In this document: positions 45,297 to 53,646 of the stretch, piece after piece
How the letters are laid out: each line of letters starts with the position of its first letter
How positions within the stretch are numbered: position 1 is the stretch's first letter
From: Couchioplanes caeruleus
GTDB taxonomy: Bacteria; Actinomycetota; Actinomycetes; Mycobacteriales; Micromonosporaceae
Direction: 5' to 3'
Assembly (NCBI RefSeq): GCF_003751945.1
Contig: NZ_RJKL01000001.1
Span: 3,968,001-4,032,000, forward strand
DNA length: 64,000 nucleotides
Made by a program: the position numbers and the translations under genes
The notes under the pieces: generated by a model
The model's database searches: none
What the model was told of the DNA's origin: nothing
The model's input: the letters and a program-made list of their open reading frames with translations, nothing else

Positions 45297-46027
45297 CGCC
45301 TCGCGGCGGCCGGCACCTTGATCGAGAACACCGTCCGGACGCCCTGGGTCGTGTTGATCCGCTCGTTGAGACCCCACAACCGGCCGGAGAACCGGGAGTA
45401 GGAGAGGTTCTGGGTCAGCGGTGGCGCCTTGGTCAGCACCACGGGCTTCTTCCCGGAGGCGGCCCGGTAGATGCAGGTCCAGGCGTCGGGATGGCCGGAG
45501 GGCCGGTCCTGGCCGAGGTCGTCCGGGCACTGCGCGCTGATGAACATGTCAATGCCGTCCGTGGCCGCAACTTGCGTGGCGCGCACCGGGGCGGTGACCG
45601 CACTGACTGCGGTCGCCGTGCCGATGGCGGATCCGTCGTCGGCCCGCGACAGCGCCGGCGTCGAGTTCCGGATCGCCGTCGAGGTCGGTGGCGGAGGCCG
45701 CCACCGCTGCTCCCACACCGCCCGATCGCCGCCGCACGGCAGCCCGGCCGCAAAGCGCTCGATCGTCCCACCAGCGGTGTCCAGTCGCGCTCCGGCCGTG
45801 GCACTTGAACGCTCCCCGCTGTTCTCCGCTCACACGAAGCGGCCATTGAACCACCGACGGGCGACGTACGTGCGCCTGGCTGAAGGGTTCGACCCGGGTA
45901 GGAGCAGGATTGCGTCGTGGGCCACCCGCCGGCGGTTCAGTTGGACTTCCGACTCATGACCGGCCCACTCGCAGAGCGGTGCGACGATCGATGTGCCGTC
46001 TGCCGTGACACACGAGGAGAAGGTCAT
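45293..46027 (-). pseudogene. Reading frame interrupted by one in-frame TGA (fascin/beta-trefoil-like?)
   Basis: From an ATG at 46027 the frame runs 65 codons to a TGA at 45832-45830. It then continues in the same phase for 178 codons to a TAG at 45293. Both parts have coding-like third-position GC, and the break falls in NGRFV-stop-AENSGE. From memory, fascin-like beta-trefoil modules carry NGRYV(C/T)AENAG, so the TGA would replace a Cys or Thr codon; this needs alignment. The second part includes DGIDMFISAQCPDDL and FSGRLWGLNERINTT, which I do not recognise. The final stop overlaps that of the HelD-like gene in CTAG. A pseudogene or an assembly error is likeliest, and the downstream piece could start at GTG 45718 as a 141-residue protein. 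The N-terminal part overlaps the leader of the divergent VOC gene. Confidence 0.5.
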
Positions 46028-46787
46028 GCCCCATCCGCCGCCCGGTGTGCCGACCTGGGTCGACCTGGGAACAGCGGACCTGCCGGACGCGACCCGCTTC
46101 TACGCGGAGTTGTTCGGCTGGGAGGCCGACGTGTCCGGTGAGGAGTACGGCGGCTACACCACCTTCCGGCTCGACGGCCACGCCGCCGCCGGCGCCGGTC
46201 CGTTGTTCGGCGAGGGGCAGCCGACGGCGTGGAGCATGTACCTCGCCACCGACGACGCCGACGCGGTCGCCGCCCGGGTGGAGGCCGCCGGGGGCAAGGT
46301 GCTGGTGGCGCCCTTCGACGTGATGTACCAGGGCCGGATGGCCACGTTCCTCGACCAGGCCGGCGCGCCCTTCAGCGTGTGGCAGCCGGGCTCCATGAGG
46401 GGCGCCGACGTCTTCGACGTGCCCGGCGCGCTGACCTGGAACGAGCTGGCCACCCGGGATGTGGAGGGATCCGCGGCGTTCTACGGGGCGGTGTTCGGGT
46501 GGCTGGGCCGGGAGATCGAGCTGGGCGGGCGGCCGTACCTCTCCTGGGAGCTCGACGGCGCCACCATCGCGGGCATGAAGGAAATGGACGAGACGTGCCC
46601 CGACGATCTGCTGCCACATTGGATGGTGCACTTCGCGGTGATCGACTGCGACGGCGCTGCGGCGTATGCCCGGTCGCTCGGCGGCACGGTGCTCCGAGCG
46701 CCGACGGACCTGCCGATCGGCCGCTGCGCGCTCCTCCAGGATCCTCAGGGCGGGGCGTTCTCGATCCTGCAGAGCGTCAACGCCTGA
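46026..46787 (+). CDS. Two-domain VOC family protein
   Basis: This 253-residue protein has two tandem glyoxalase-like domains. The first begins PTWVDLGTADLPDATRFYAELFGWEAD and the second TWNELATRDVEGSAAFYGAVFGWLGRE near residue 140. It matches the actinomycete 'hydroxylase'-annotated VOC family used in some antibiotic pathways, whose true activity is unclear. GAGGAGAAGG precedes the ATG at 46026. Its stop lies in the first copy of a 34-bp repeat shared with the end of the opposing btuD gene. Confidence 0.9.
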   Translation: MPHPPPGVPTWVDLGTADLPDATRFYAELFGWEADVSGEEYGGYTTFRLDGHAAAGAGPLFGEGQPTAWSMYLATDDADAVAARVEAAGGKVLVAPFDVMYQGRMATFLDQAGAPFSVWQPGSMRGADVFDVPGALTWNELATRDVEGSAAFYGAVFGWLGREIELGGRPYLSWELDGATIAGMKEMDETCPDDLLPHWMVHFAVIDCDGAAAYARSLGGTVLRAPTDLPIGRCALLQDPQGGAFSILQSVNA

Positions 46788-46857
46788 CCGACTCTTGCCG
46801 CCGCGGAACGTCAACGCCTGACCGACTCTTGCCGCCGCGGAACGTCAACGCCTGACC
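46775..46857. repeat. 34-bp tandem repeat spanning two convergent stop codons
   Basis: A 34-bp unit starting CGTCAACGCCTGACCGACTC occurs exactly twice (46775-46808 and 46809-46842), followed by a 15-base third copy. The first copy encodes the last VOC codons and its TGA. The third supplies the TGA of btuD on the other strand. Confidence 0.9.
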
Positions 46858-47609
46858 GGGACGACCAGCGGGCCGTGCTCGCCGTCGATCACCCGGACCC
46901 GCACCCGGTAGTGCCGGGCCAGCAGCTCCGCGGTGAGCACCTCGCGGGCGGTGCCCTTGGCCACCACCCGGCCGCCGGAGAGCAGCACCATGCGGTCGGC
47001 ATACTCACCGGCCGTCGTCAGGTCGTGCATGGTGGCGAGCACGGTCAGGCCGCGCTCGGCCCGCAGCCGGTCGACGAGCTCGAGAACCTCCTGCTGGTGA
47101 CCGATGTCCAGCGCGCTGGTCGGCTCGTCCAGCAGCAGAATCCGCGCCTCCTGGGCCAGCGCCCGCGCGAGAAAGACCCGTTGTCGCTCGCCGCCGGAGA
47201 GGGTTTCCAGCCGGCGGCCGGCGAAGGCCTCCAGGTCGAGCACCGCCAGCACCTCGTCGACCTGGGCCAGGTCGGAGGCGGACTCGCGGCCCAGCGGGGG
47301 GATGTGGGGGCTGCGGCCGAGCAGCACGTAGTCGTAGACCAGCATCGCCGGCGGCACGACCGGCGACTGGGCGACCGTGGCGAGCGTCCGGGCCCGCTCC
47401 CGGCGGGTCAGCCGGTCCAGGGCGGTGTCGCCGAGCGCGATCGAGCCCTCGTACGGGACGAGTCCGCCGACCGCCCGCAGCACGGTCGACTTGCCGGCGC
47501 CGTTCGGTCCGATGATCGTCACCCACTCGCCGTCGGCCACGTCGAGCTCGACGCCGTCGACGATCAGCGCGCCGCCGAGGCGGATCCGCAGGTCCCGTAC
47601 GGCGATCAT
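46845..47609 (-). CDS. btuD: Cobalamin ABC transporter ATP-binding protein
   Basis: This 254-residue ATPase of the FecCD/BtuCD importer type has Walker A TIIGPNGAGKSTVLR near residue 36. The signature is LSGGERQRVFLARALAQEARILLLDEPTSALD, covering the ABC motif and Walker B, near residues 138-170, and the H-loop is in ATMHDL. ATG at 47609 overlaps the permease stop (ATGA). It energises the BtuC-like permease. Being third in an operon led by a cobalamin riboswitch identifies the substrate as B12 or a corrinoid rather than iron-siderophore. Its 3' end lies in the repeat shared with the VOC gene. Confidence 0.88.
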   Translation of the reverse strand: MIAVRDLRIRLGGALIVDGVELDVADGEWVTIIGPNGAGKSTVLRAVGGLVPYEGSIALGDTALDRLTRRERARTLATVAQSPVVPPAMLVYDYVLLGRSPHIPPLGRESASDLAQVDEVLAVLDLEAFAGRRLETLSGGERQRVFLARALAQEARILLLDEPTSALDIGHQQEVLELVDRLRAERGLTVLATMHDLTTAGEYADRMVLLSGGRVVAKGTAREVLTAELLARHYRVRVRVIDGEHGPLVVPVRR

Positions 47610-48649
47610 GTGCGCGTCCGGCGCAGCACGACGGCGAAGAACGGCGCACCGAAGAACGCGGTCACCACGCCGATCGGAACCTCGGCCGGGCTCGCCACGG
47701 TCCGCGCCACCAGGTCGGTCAGCGCGAGGAAGGCACCGCCGTAGAGCACCGACAGCGGCAAAATCGACCGGTAGCTCGGGCCGGCGAGCAGCCGCACCGT
47801 GTGCGGCACGATCATGCCGACGAAGCCGATCAGGCCCGACACGGACACGGCCGCCGCGGTGCCGAGCGATGCGGCGACCACCAGCAGATAGCGACTCCGC
47901 TGGGGATGCAGACCCAGGCTCGTCGCCTCCTCGTCGCCGACCGTCAGCACGTCCAGCTCGCGGCGGTGGATCAGCACGATCAAACCCGTGACCGCCGCGT
48001 ACGGCAGGACGACGAGCACGTCGTGCCAACCGGCGGTGGCCAGCCGGCCGAGCAGCCACGCGTACACCTCGCGCAGCGACTCGGTGTGCCGCTGCATGAG
48101 GAACGTCTGGGCGGCGGCCAGGAATGCGGAGACCGCCACACCGGAAAGGATCAAGGTCGCGGGTGTACGGGTCCGGCCCCCGGCCGCCCCGAGCAGATAG
48201 GTCAGCACCACGGCGACGATCGCGCCGACGAAAGCCGCCAGAGGCACGCCCACCGGCAGGTCGGCGGTGACGTCGCCGGTGCCGCCCCGCAAGGTGATGA
48301 CCGCGGTGACGCCCAGCCCGGCACCCGCCGCGATGCCGAGCAGGTGCGGGTCGGCGAGCGGATTGCGGAACACGCCCTGGTAGGCGGCGCCGGCCAGGGC
48401 CAGAAGCGCGCCGACCAGCAGGCCGAGCACGACCCGCGGCAGGCGCAGCTCGGTGATGATGGCGACCTCGCGCTCGGTCAGGCCGCTGTCCAGCCGTACC
48501 CCGGGAATGAGATTGAGCAGCTCGGTCGCGACCGCGCCGGGTGGCAGGGTGATCGGCCCGGCCGCGACGCCGGCGACCAGCGCGACCACGACGGCGGCGA
48601 CGCCGCCGATGAACCAGGCGGCCCGCAGTCCGGCGGGCCGGACAGTCAC
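47606..48649 (-). CDS. btuC: Cobalamin ABC transporter permease
   Basis: This 347-residue permease has about ten helices. FecCD/BtuC features are ELRLPRVVLGLLVGALLALAGAAYQGVFRNPLADPHLLGIAAGAGLG over residues ~67-113 and GLIGFVGMIVPHTVRLLAGPSYRSILP (EAA-like loop) near residue 270. GTG at 48649 overlaps the binding protein stop (GTGA). It works with the lipoprotein upstream and the ATPase downstream. Confidence 0.9.
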   Translation of the reverse strand: MTVRPAGLRAAWFIGGVAAVVVALVAGVAAGPITLPPGAVATELLNLIPGVRLDSGLTEREVAIITELRLPRVVLGLLVGALLALAGAAYQGVFRNPLADPHLLGIAAGAGLGVTAVITLRGGTGDVTADLPVGVPLAAFVGAIVAVVLTYLLGAAGGRTRTPATLILSGVAVSAFLAAAQTFLMQRHTESLREVYAWLLGRLATAGWHDVLVVLPYAAVTGLIVLIHRRELDVLTVGDEEATSLGLHPQRSRYLLVVAASLGTAAAVSVSGLIGFVGMIVPHTVRLLAGPSYRSILPLSVLYGGAFLALTDLVARTVASPAEVPIGVVTAFFGAPFFAVVLRRTRT

Positions 48650-49563
48650 GCCGCCGGAGCCTTGGCCACCGCGTCCGCGACCGACTGGACCAGGTCGACG
48701 ACTCGCGGTCCCCAGCGCGACGCGATGTCGTCGTCCAGGGCCACGACCTGCTTGTTCTTGACCGCGGTCACCCCGGCCCAGCCCTTGCGCTTCGCCACGG
48801 TCTCCGGCGACTGGGCGCAGCACTTGCTGTCCGCCAGGAAGACCATGTCGGGATCCGCAGCGATCAGCGCCTCCTGCGATAGCTGCGGATAGGCGGTCTT
48901 GGCGCCGTCGGCGACGTTCTTCAGGCCGAAGAGCGCGAAGATCGAGCCGACGAAGGTCTCCGACGTCACGGTGAAGTACGTCGGATCGAGCTCGTAGTAG
49001 TACGTCAGCGGCGCCGACCGCGGCGGCACACCCTTGACGATCTTGTCGATCTGGGTACGCATCCGCTCGACCAGCGCGGCCGCCTCCGCCGGATGCCCGG
49101 TGAGCGCGCCGAGCTGACCGATCTGGGTGTACGAATCGTCGAGGGTCTTCGCCGCCGGTGTCACCAGGACGGGGATCTTCAGCTTGGTGAGCTGCTCCAC
49201 GATCTTGTTGAGATCGTCGGAGAGCACCACGAGGTCGGGGTTCTTGGCCGCGATCGCCTCCGCGTTGGGCTTGAACCCCGACAGGTCGGTCCGGGGCGCC
49301 TCGGCGGGATAGGTCGACTGGTCGTCGACGGCCGTGACCTGCTTACCGGCGTCGATCGCGAAGAGCATCTCCGTGGCGGTCGGTGCCAGCGACACGATCC
49401 GCTCGGGCCGCTTGTCGAGCGTCACCCCGCCCGCCGTCACCGGGAAGGCGGCGCCGCTCGCGCTCGCCGCGGGTTGCGCGTTCCCGCCCGCGTCGCCACC
49501 ACCACCGCAGCCGCCGAGCAGCATTGCGGTCACCGCGACCGCGGCGGTCATGAGCCGTTTCAT
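48646..49563 (-). CDS. btuF: Cobalamin-binding lipoprotein
   Basis: This 305-residue precursor has a lipoprotein signal (MKRLMTAAVAVTAMLLGGCGG, lipobox LGGC). A BtuF/FhuD-type binding domain follows, with RIVSLAPTATEMLFAIDAG and AIAAKNPDLVVLSDD. AGGAGG stands 6 bases before the ATG at 49563. It is the first gene of the operon and directly follows a cobalamin riboswitch, so B12 or a precursor is the ligand. Two adjacent Cys residues occur near residue 240 (DSKCCAQ), unusual for the family. Confidence 0.9.
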   Translation of the reverse strand: MKRLMTAAVAVTAMLLGGCGGGGDAGGNAQPAASASGAAFPVTAGGVTLDKRPERIVSLAPTATEMLFAIDAGKQVTAVDDQSTYPAEAPRTDLSGFKPNAEAIAAKNPDLVVLSDDLNKIVEQLTKLKIPVLVTPAAKTLDDSYTQIGQLGALTGHPAEAAALVERMRTQIDKIVKGVPPRSAPLTYYYELDPTYFTVTSETFVGSIFALFGLKNVADGAKTAYPQLSQEALIAADPDMVFLADSKCCAQSPETVAKRKGWAGVTAVKNKQVVALDDDIASRWGPRVVDLVQSVADAVAKAPAA

Positions 49564-49639
49564 CCTGAACCTCCTGCCGGGCTCGCCGGCCGGAGCCCGG
49601 CCCGCGAGCGCTCTTCCTGCGAGAGCGCGGAATCGCGAC

Positions 49640-49765
49640 CAGCGTGCAGGCGACCTGGCTACGCCCGGGGTACAGGACTTCACAGTTGCGGGACAGCGCC
49701 GGAATCCCACCGGCTTCGCTGCTACGCGGTCAGGTTGACGCTATCCCACAGGCTCACCGGCCGTT
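49640..49765 (-). promoter_or_regulatory. Cobalamin riboswitch
   Basis: Read on the minus strand the leader contains GCCGGTGGGATTCCGGCGC, then GTCCCGCAACTGTGAAG, and the B12 box AGCCAGGTCGCCTGC (49660-49646). These are the conserved core segments of AdoCbl riboswitches in the correct order and spacing. It ends about 80 bases before the btuF start. Binding of adenosylcobalamin should shut off the importer. Confidence 0.9.
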
Positions 49766-49781
49766 CTGCCGGATACGGAAA

Positions 49782-49817
49782 ACTACCTGTCACGGCGGGT
49801 GAGCCATGACAGGTAGT
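49782..49817 (-). terminator. Terminator of the M14 carboxypeptidase gene
   Basis: ACTACCTGTCA and TGACAGGTAGT form a perfect 11-bp stem with a 14-base loop, 12 bases after the stop codon and just upstream of the riboswitch. Confidence 0.7.
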
Positions 49818-49828
49818 CTCCGGCGCCG

Positions 49829-51124
49829 TCAGCAGTACGTGGATTCCTTGCCGATCACCTTGTACGGGCAGTCCGCCACCTCGGCGATCATCAGCGCCGC
49901 GGTCCTGTTCCGGCTGGTCTCGCGGGAGATGACCTCGTCAGGCGGGTAGAAGCCGCCGCCGGAGGAACTCCGCGGGTACAGCTCGAAGGTGTACGCGAAG
50001 ATCCGGTGCGTACCCCAGAGCCAGTCGAGCGAGTCACCATCGGTGATGTAAAGGTCGCTGGATTGTTCGGGCGTGTAGCCGTTCGTCGCGGCCATCTGCC
50101 GGCCCAGCGTGGCGAAGGTGTTGTACTGGTCGGCGTTCATGCCGGTGGTGGTGTTCGCCGTCGTGTAGCCGAAGGGCCAGAGCACCAGCTCCGAGTACGA
50201 GTGGAAGTCGATGGCGGCCTTGATCTGCTGGACGCCGCCCACCACGCGTCCGTTGACGAAGTCCCGTATCGCTTGGGTCTCGGGCGCCGAGAACGCCGAG
50301 GGACCGCGGTAGGTGTCCGATGCGGGGTTGCCCGAGGAACCGCGACAGCAGCCCCAGTGGTAGGCGTAGTTGCGGTTCAGGTCGGTGCCCACGTACGAAG
50401 AACCGCTGTTGGGTTGCCGGTTCTTACGCCACGAGCGGTAACTGCCGGTGGCGACGTCGTACTCGGCGCCGTCCGGGTTGACCGACGGGATGACCCAGAT
50501 CTCCCGGCTGTTCACGACGTCGCGGACCCGGGAGTCGCTCGCATAGTTGTCCGTGTAGAGGTGCAGGATGTAGAGGGCCATCTCCACGGTCAGGTGCTCA
50601 CGGGCGTGGTGGTTGGCATCGTAGAGGACCTCGGGCTCGCTCTCGTCCGTGCCGACGTTGTCGGAGATCTTCACGGCGACGATGTCCCGGTTCTGGTACG
50701 ACTTGCCGATCACCCGCTTGCTCGCGATGGCCGGATACCGCGCGACGACCGCGTTGACGTCGGCGATCATCTCCGCGTAGTTGTGGTACGCGGCGTCCTG
50801 CTGGGGGAAGTCCCGGGTGGACACCCCCTCGCTCGCCGCGGCAACCTCGATCTTCCTGACGGTGAAGCCGAGCGCCCGTAGCGCCTTGACCTCGCCGGGC
50901 GTGGCGGTGACCTCGACGACCGCGTGCTCCACCGCGTCGATGGCGACGCCGGTGCTGGCGATCGTGTTGCGCTGGGCGAGCGTACGCACGTCGTGGATCT
51001 CGTACTGGGCCGAGCTGTCGGCACGCGGCTCCGCGGTGGCGGGCGGCGCGGTGGCGGCGGAAGCGGCGATCAGGGCAAGGCCGACGGCAGCCGCCGCGAC
51101 CAGGCCGGTGACTCGTCGTCTCAT
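49829..51124 (-). CDS. Secreted M14 zinc carboxypeptidase
   Basis: This 431-residue precursor has a signal peptide ([27 protein letters not shown]). A propeptide of about 80 residues and a carboxypeptidase A/T-type catalytic domain follow. Zinc ligands are in [14 protein letters not shown] (HxxE, near residue 172) and [14 protein letters not shown]; the substrate-binding NRNYAYHWG is near residue 250 and the catalytic Glu is in YTFELYPR. Close relatives are Streptomyces carboxypeptidases of mixed A/B specificity. ATG at 51124. A Cys pair (WGCCRG) may form a disulfide. It is monocistronic with its own terminator. Confidence 0.92.
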   Translation of the reverse strand: MRRRVTGLVAAAAVGLALIAASAATAPPATAEPRADSSAQYEIHDVRTLAQRNTIASTGVAIDAVEHAVVEVTATPGEVKALRALGFTVRKIEVAAASEGVSTRDFPQQDAAYHNYAEMIADVNAVVARYPAIASKRVIGKSYQNRDIVAVKISDNVGTDESEPEVLYDANHHAREHLTVEMALYILHLYTDNYASDSRVRDVVNSREIWVIPSVNPDGAEYDVATGSYRSWRKNRQPNSGSSYVGTDLNRNYAYHWGCCRGSSGNPASDTYRGPSAFSAPETQAIRDFVNGRVVGGVQQIKAAIDFHSYSELVLWPFGYTTANTTTGMNADQYNTFATLGRQMAATNGYTPEQSSDLYITDGDSLDWLWGTHRIFAYTFELYPRSSSGGGFYPPDEVISRETSRNRTAALMIAEVADCPYKVIGKESTYC

Positions 51125-51301
51125 GAACGACCTCCGGGGGGTATCAGAGGGTTCGGGCTGACGTCACTGCATCACCCGGGATCGACGTTTGGCAATGAGC
51201 TGGCCACCTGACGGCCATGTCAATGTGCCCCCTACGTCGACGTGATGACGTCCGGAAACCCGTAGTTCATCCTCGTCGTTTCCGCTGCGTGGCGTGGCGC
51301 G

Positions 51302-51634
51302 TCAGACGGTCTGCGCCGGACCGTCCTTGCCGGCTTCGGCCCTGCCGGGCTGCGCCGGTGCGGCGGCCCGGTCGCCGGCCGCGGCGGCGGTCTCGTCGCC
51401 GGCCAGGGCGGCGCGCAGCCGCGCCTTCTCCGCGGAGCGCCGCTGTGCGGCCTCGCCTAGTTGCTCGGCCATCTCGTTACGCCACTTGGCCAGCAGGAAG
51501 TAGGAGAAGGCCGCCGAGGCGACCAGCGCGATCATCGCCTTGACCAGGATGTGCAGCGGCACGGGCAGAAGCATCACGAAGACCACGACGAACAGCCCGA
51601 TACGGCCGAGCGTGTACTTGATGGCGGGACTCAT
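51302..51634 (-). CDS. DUF4229 family small membrane protein
   Basis: This 110-residue protein begins SPAIKYTLGRIGLFVVVFVMLLPVPLHILVKAMIALVASAAFSYFLL, two membrane helices over residues ~5-50. A charged helix and an Ala/Gly-rich cytoplasmic tail follow. This matches DUF4229. The ATG at 51634 has AGGAG 6 bases upstream; a GTG one codon earlier also exists. It follows another membrane protein gene by 12 bases, downstream of mqnE. DUF4229 proteins are often encoded next to menaquinone genes in actinobacteria, function unknown. Confidence 0.8.
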   Translation of the reverse strand: MSPAIKYTLGRIGLFVVVFVMLLPVPLHILVKAMIALVASAAFSYFLLAKWRNEMAEQLGEAAQRRSAEKARLRAALAGDETAAAAGDRAAAPAQPGRAEAGKDGPAQTV

Positions 51635-51646
51635 CACGAACTCCTG

Positions 51647-52075
51647 TCAGCCCGCCCGGTGGCTAAGCCACCGCAGGCCGTAGAACCAGACCAGGCAGTA
51701 CACCACGGTGAGACCGAAGGCGCCGATCGCCCCACTGACCAGCGCGGGAAAGATCGGGGCGACGAGCCCGGCCAGGGTCATCCCGACGGCGACCCCGAAC
51801 CCCGCACCCAGAGCGGTGACCACGATCCGGAACGCCCCGTGACGGGCCGCCCGGAACTCCTCGGTGAACAGCCACACGGGCAGCACGAGCGCGATCCACC
51901 CGCTGGCGGCCCCGAACTCGGAGACCCGCACCAGCGACATGACACCCTCGAAGATCAGCAGGACGACCAGTCCGGACACCAGCCCGGCCAGCGCCACACC
52001 CACCAGGTCCTGAACGGTCGCCAACCGCCCGTCCGCATCCCGGCGCGGACGGCGCGCACTCTGAGTCTCCGCCAT
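51647..52075 (-). CDS. Small membrane protein of unknown function
   Basis: This 142-residue protein has four predicted helices (VGVALAGLVSGLVVLLIFEGVM, WIALVLPVWLFTEEFRA, IVVTALGAGFGVAVGMTLAGLV, SGAIGAFGLTVVYCLVWFYGL). The N-terminus is basic and the end is WLSHRAG. I recognise no named family. It is transcribed with the DUF4229 gene, 12 bases apart, and lies 185 bases after mqnE. A link to menaquinone biology is suggested only by position. ATG at 52075. Confidence 0.75.
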   Translation of the reverse strand: MAETQSARRPRRDADGRLATVQDLVGVALAGLVSGLVVLLIFEGVMSLVRVSEFGAASGWIALVLPVWLFTEEFRAARHGAFRIVVTALGAGFGVAVGMTLAGLVAPIFPALVSGAIGAFGLTVVYCLVWFYGLRWLSHRAG

Positions 52076-52145
52076 GACACCACGAGGGTACGCGCCCCCG
52101 ACCAGCCATCGAAGCCCACACCCACCCGCCCCAGGCCCCGGCGCC

Positions 52146-52208
52146 GGCTCGCACCCAACCCGGCCCGGCTCGCACCCAACCCGGCCCGGCTCGCACCCAA
52201 CCCGGCCC
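52146..52208. repeat. Three perfect tandem 21-bp repeats
   Basis: The 21-bp unit starting GGCTCGCACCCAACCCGGCC occurs three times without change (52146, 52167, 52188). It lies between mqnE and the four-helix membrane protein gene. Perfect identity means very recent expansion. Confidence 0.95.
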
Positions 52209-52260
52209 GCGCCGAGGGACCTCCTCGATCAGGTCCCCGGCCAGGCCGGGCCCGCCGCCG

Positions 52261-53430
52261 TTACGCCCAGACCTGCTGCGGCTCGCTGCGCCGCTCGGCC
52301 AGCGATGTCGGCTTGTCGTATTCGCGGACGACCTCGTACCGGGTGTTGCGCTCGACCGGCTGGAAGCCCGCGTCCCAGATCAGGTCGAGCAGGTCGCCGC
52401 GGTGCATGGTGTTCGGGGTGCCGTAGGAGTCGGCGTCGTGCGTGATCTTGTATTCGACCACCGAGCCGTCCAGATCGTCGACGCCGAAGTTGAGCGAGAG
52501 CTGCGCGACCGACAGGCCGTGCATGACCCAGAAACACTTGACGTGCGGCACGTTGTCGAACATCAGCCGGGACACCGCGAAGGTCTTCAGGGACTCGGCC
52601 GGCGCCGCCATCGTGGTCTGCGCCTGGATGCGGTTGCGGATCTTGCCGTCCGCCGAGTCGACGAAGTCGTGCTGGTAGCGGAGCGGGATGAAGACCGCGA
52701 ACCCGCCCGTCTCATCCTGGAGCTCACGGAGGCGCATCACGTGGTCGACGCGGTGCCGCGGCTCCTCGATGTGCCCGTACAGCATGGTCGCCGGGGTCTT
52801 CATGCCCTTCTGGTGTGCCAGCCGGTGGATCCGCGACCAGTCCTCCCAGTGGCAGGCGTGGTCGACGATGTGCTGGCGGACCTCCCAGTCGAAGATCTCC
52901 GCGCCGCCGCCGGTGAGCGACTCGAGGCCGGCGTCCATCAGCTCGTCGAGGATCTCGGTGGCGGGCAATCCGCTGATCTTCTCGAACCACTGCACCTCAG
53001 TCGCGGTGAAGCACTTGAGCTTGACGTTGGGCAGTGCCGCCTTCAGCTCGCGCAGCACCTTGGGGTAGTAGCGCCAGGGCAGCGTCGGGTGCAGGCCGTT
53101 GACGATGTGCAACTCGGTGAGCTGCTCGTCCTCCATCTCCTTGGCCTTGCGGACAGCCTCGTCGATGCGCATCGTGTACGCATCCTTCTCGCCCGGTTTG
53201 CGCTGAAAGGAGCAATACGCACAGCTCGCCGAACAGACGTTCGTGAGGTTGAGGTGCCGGTTGACGTTGAACATCACCCGGTCGCCGTTCATCTCGGTGC
53301 GCTTGTGGTGCGCCAGCCGCCCGAGCCAGGCGAGATCGTCGGACTCGTAGAGGGCGATGCCGTCCTCGCGCGTCAGCCGCTCGCCGGCGTAGACCTTGGC
53401 CTCCAGCTCGCGCTTCAGTCCGACGTCCAT
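52261..53430 (-). CDS. mqnE: Aminofutalosine synthase
   Basis: This 389-residue radical SAM enzyme joins 3-enolpyruvyl-benzoate and SAM to give aminofutalosine. The CX3CX2C motif is NVCSASCAYCSFQRKPGEKDAY near residue 66, and MqnE signatures are ELHIVNGLHPTLPWRYYP and LPATEILDELMDAGLESLTGGGAEIF. The ATG at 53430 has GAGAGGGG upstream. With MqnA and MqnC it confirms that this organism uses the futalosine pathway. It is followed by perfect 21-bp repeats rather than an obvious terminator. Confidence 0.95.
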   Translation of the reverse strand: MDVGLKRELEAKVYAGERLTREDGIALYESDDLAWLGRLAHHKRTEMNGDRVMFNVNRHLNLTNVCSASCAYCSFQRKPGEKDAYTMRIDEAVRKAKEMEDEQLTELHIVNGLHPTLPWRYYPKVLRELKAALPNVKLKCFTATEVQWFEKISGLPATEILDELMDAGLESLTGGGAEIFDWEVRQHIVDHACHWEDWSRIHRLAHQKGMKTPATMLYGHIEEPRHRVDHVMRLRELQDETGGFAVFIPLRYQHDFVDSADGKIRNRIQAQTTMAAPAESLKTFAVSRLMFDNVPHVKCFWVMHGLSVAQLSLNFGVDDLDGSVVEYKITHDADSYGTPNTMHRGDLLDLIWDAGFQPVERNTRYEVVREYDKPTSLAERRSEPQQVWA

Positions 53431-53646
53431 CTGGGCCCCTCTCACGTTCGCGTGCGTCGAGCGTACGTCCTACCCCTGACGGGAACTCCGCCCGTGTGGT
53501 CCTCCCGCGGCGCAGCTCACGTGAATGGGATTACGATTCTCAGGGTCCTCCCATCTCAGACGGATCGACACCGGTGCAGGTGTTGCGGTATGACCTTTAA
53601 GGGACGGCAGTCGCCGGACGGGGACCGTTCGCGAACGGGGAGCGCA

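Noticed and set aside
53450..53646. c-di-AMP (ydaO-type) riboswitch before the NlpC/P60 gene
   Set aside because: Such leaders are common upstream of actinobacterial wall hydrolases, but I could not identify the conserved core segments here.
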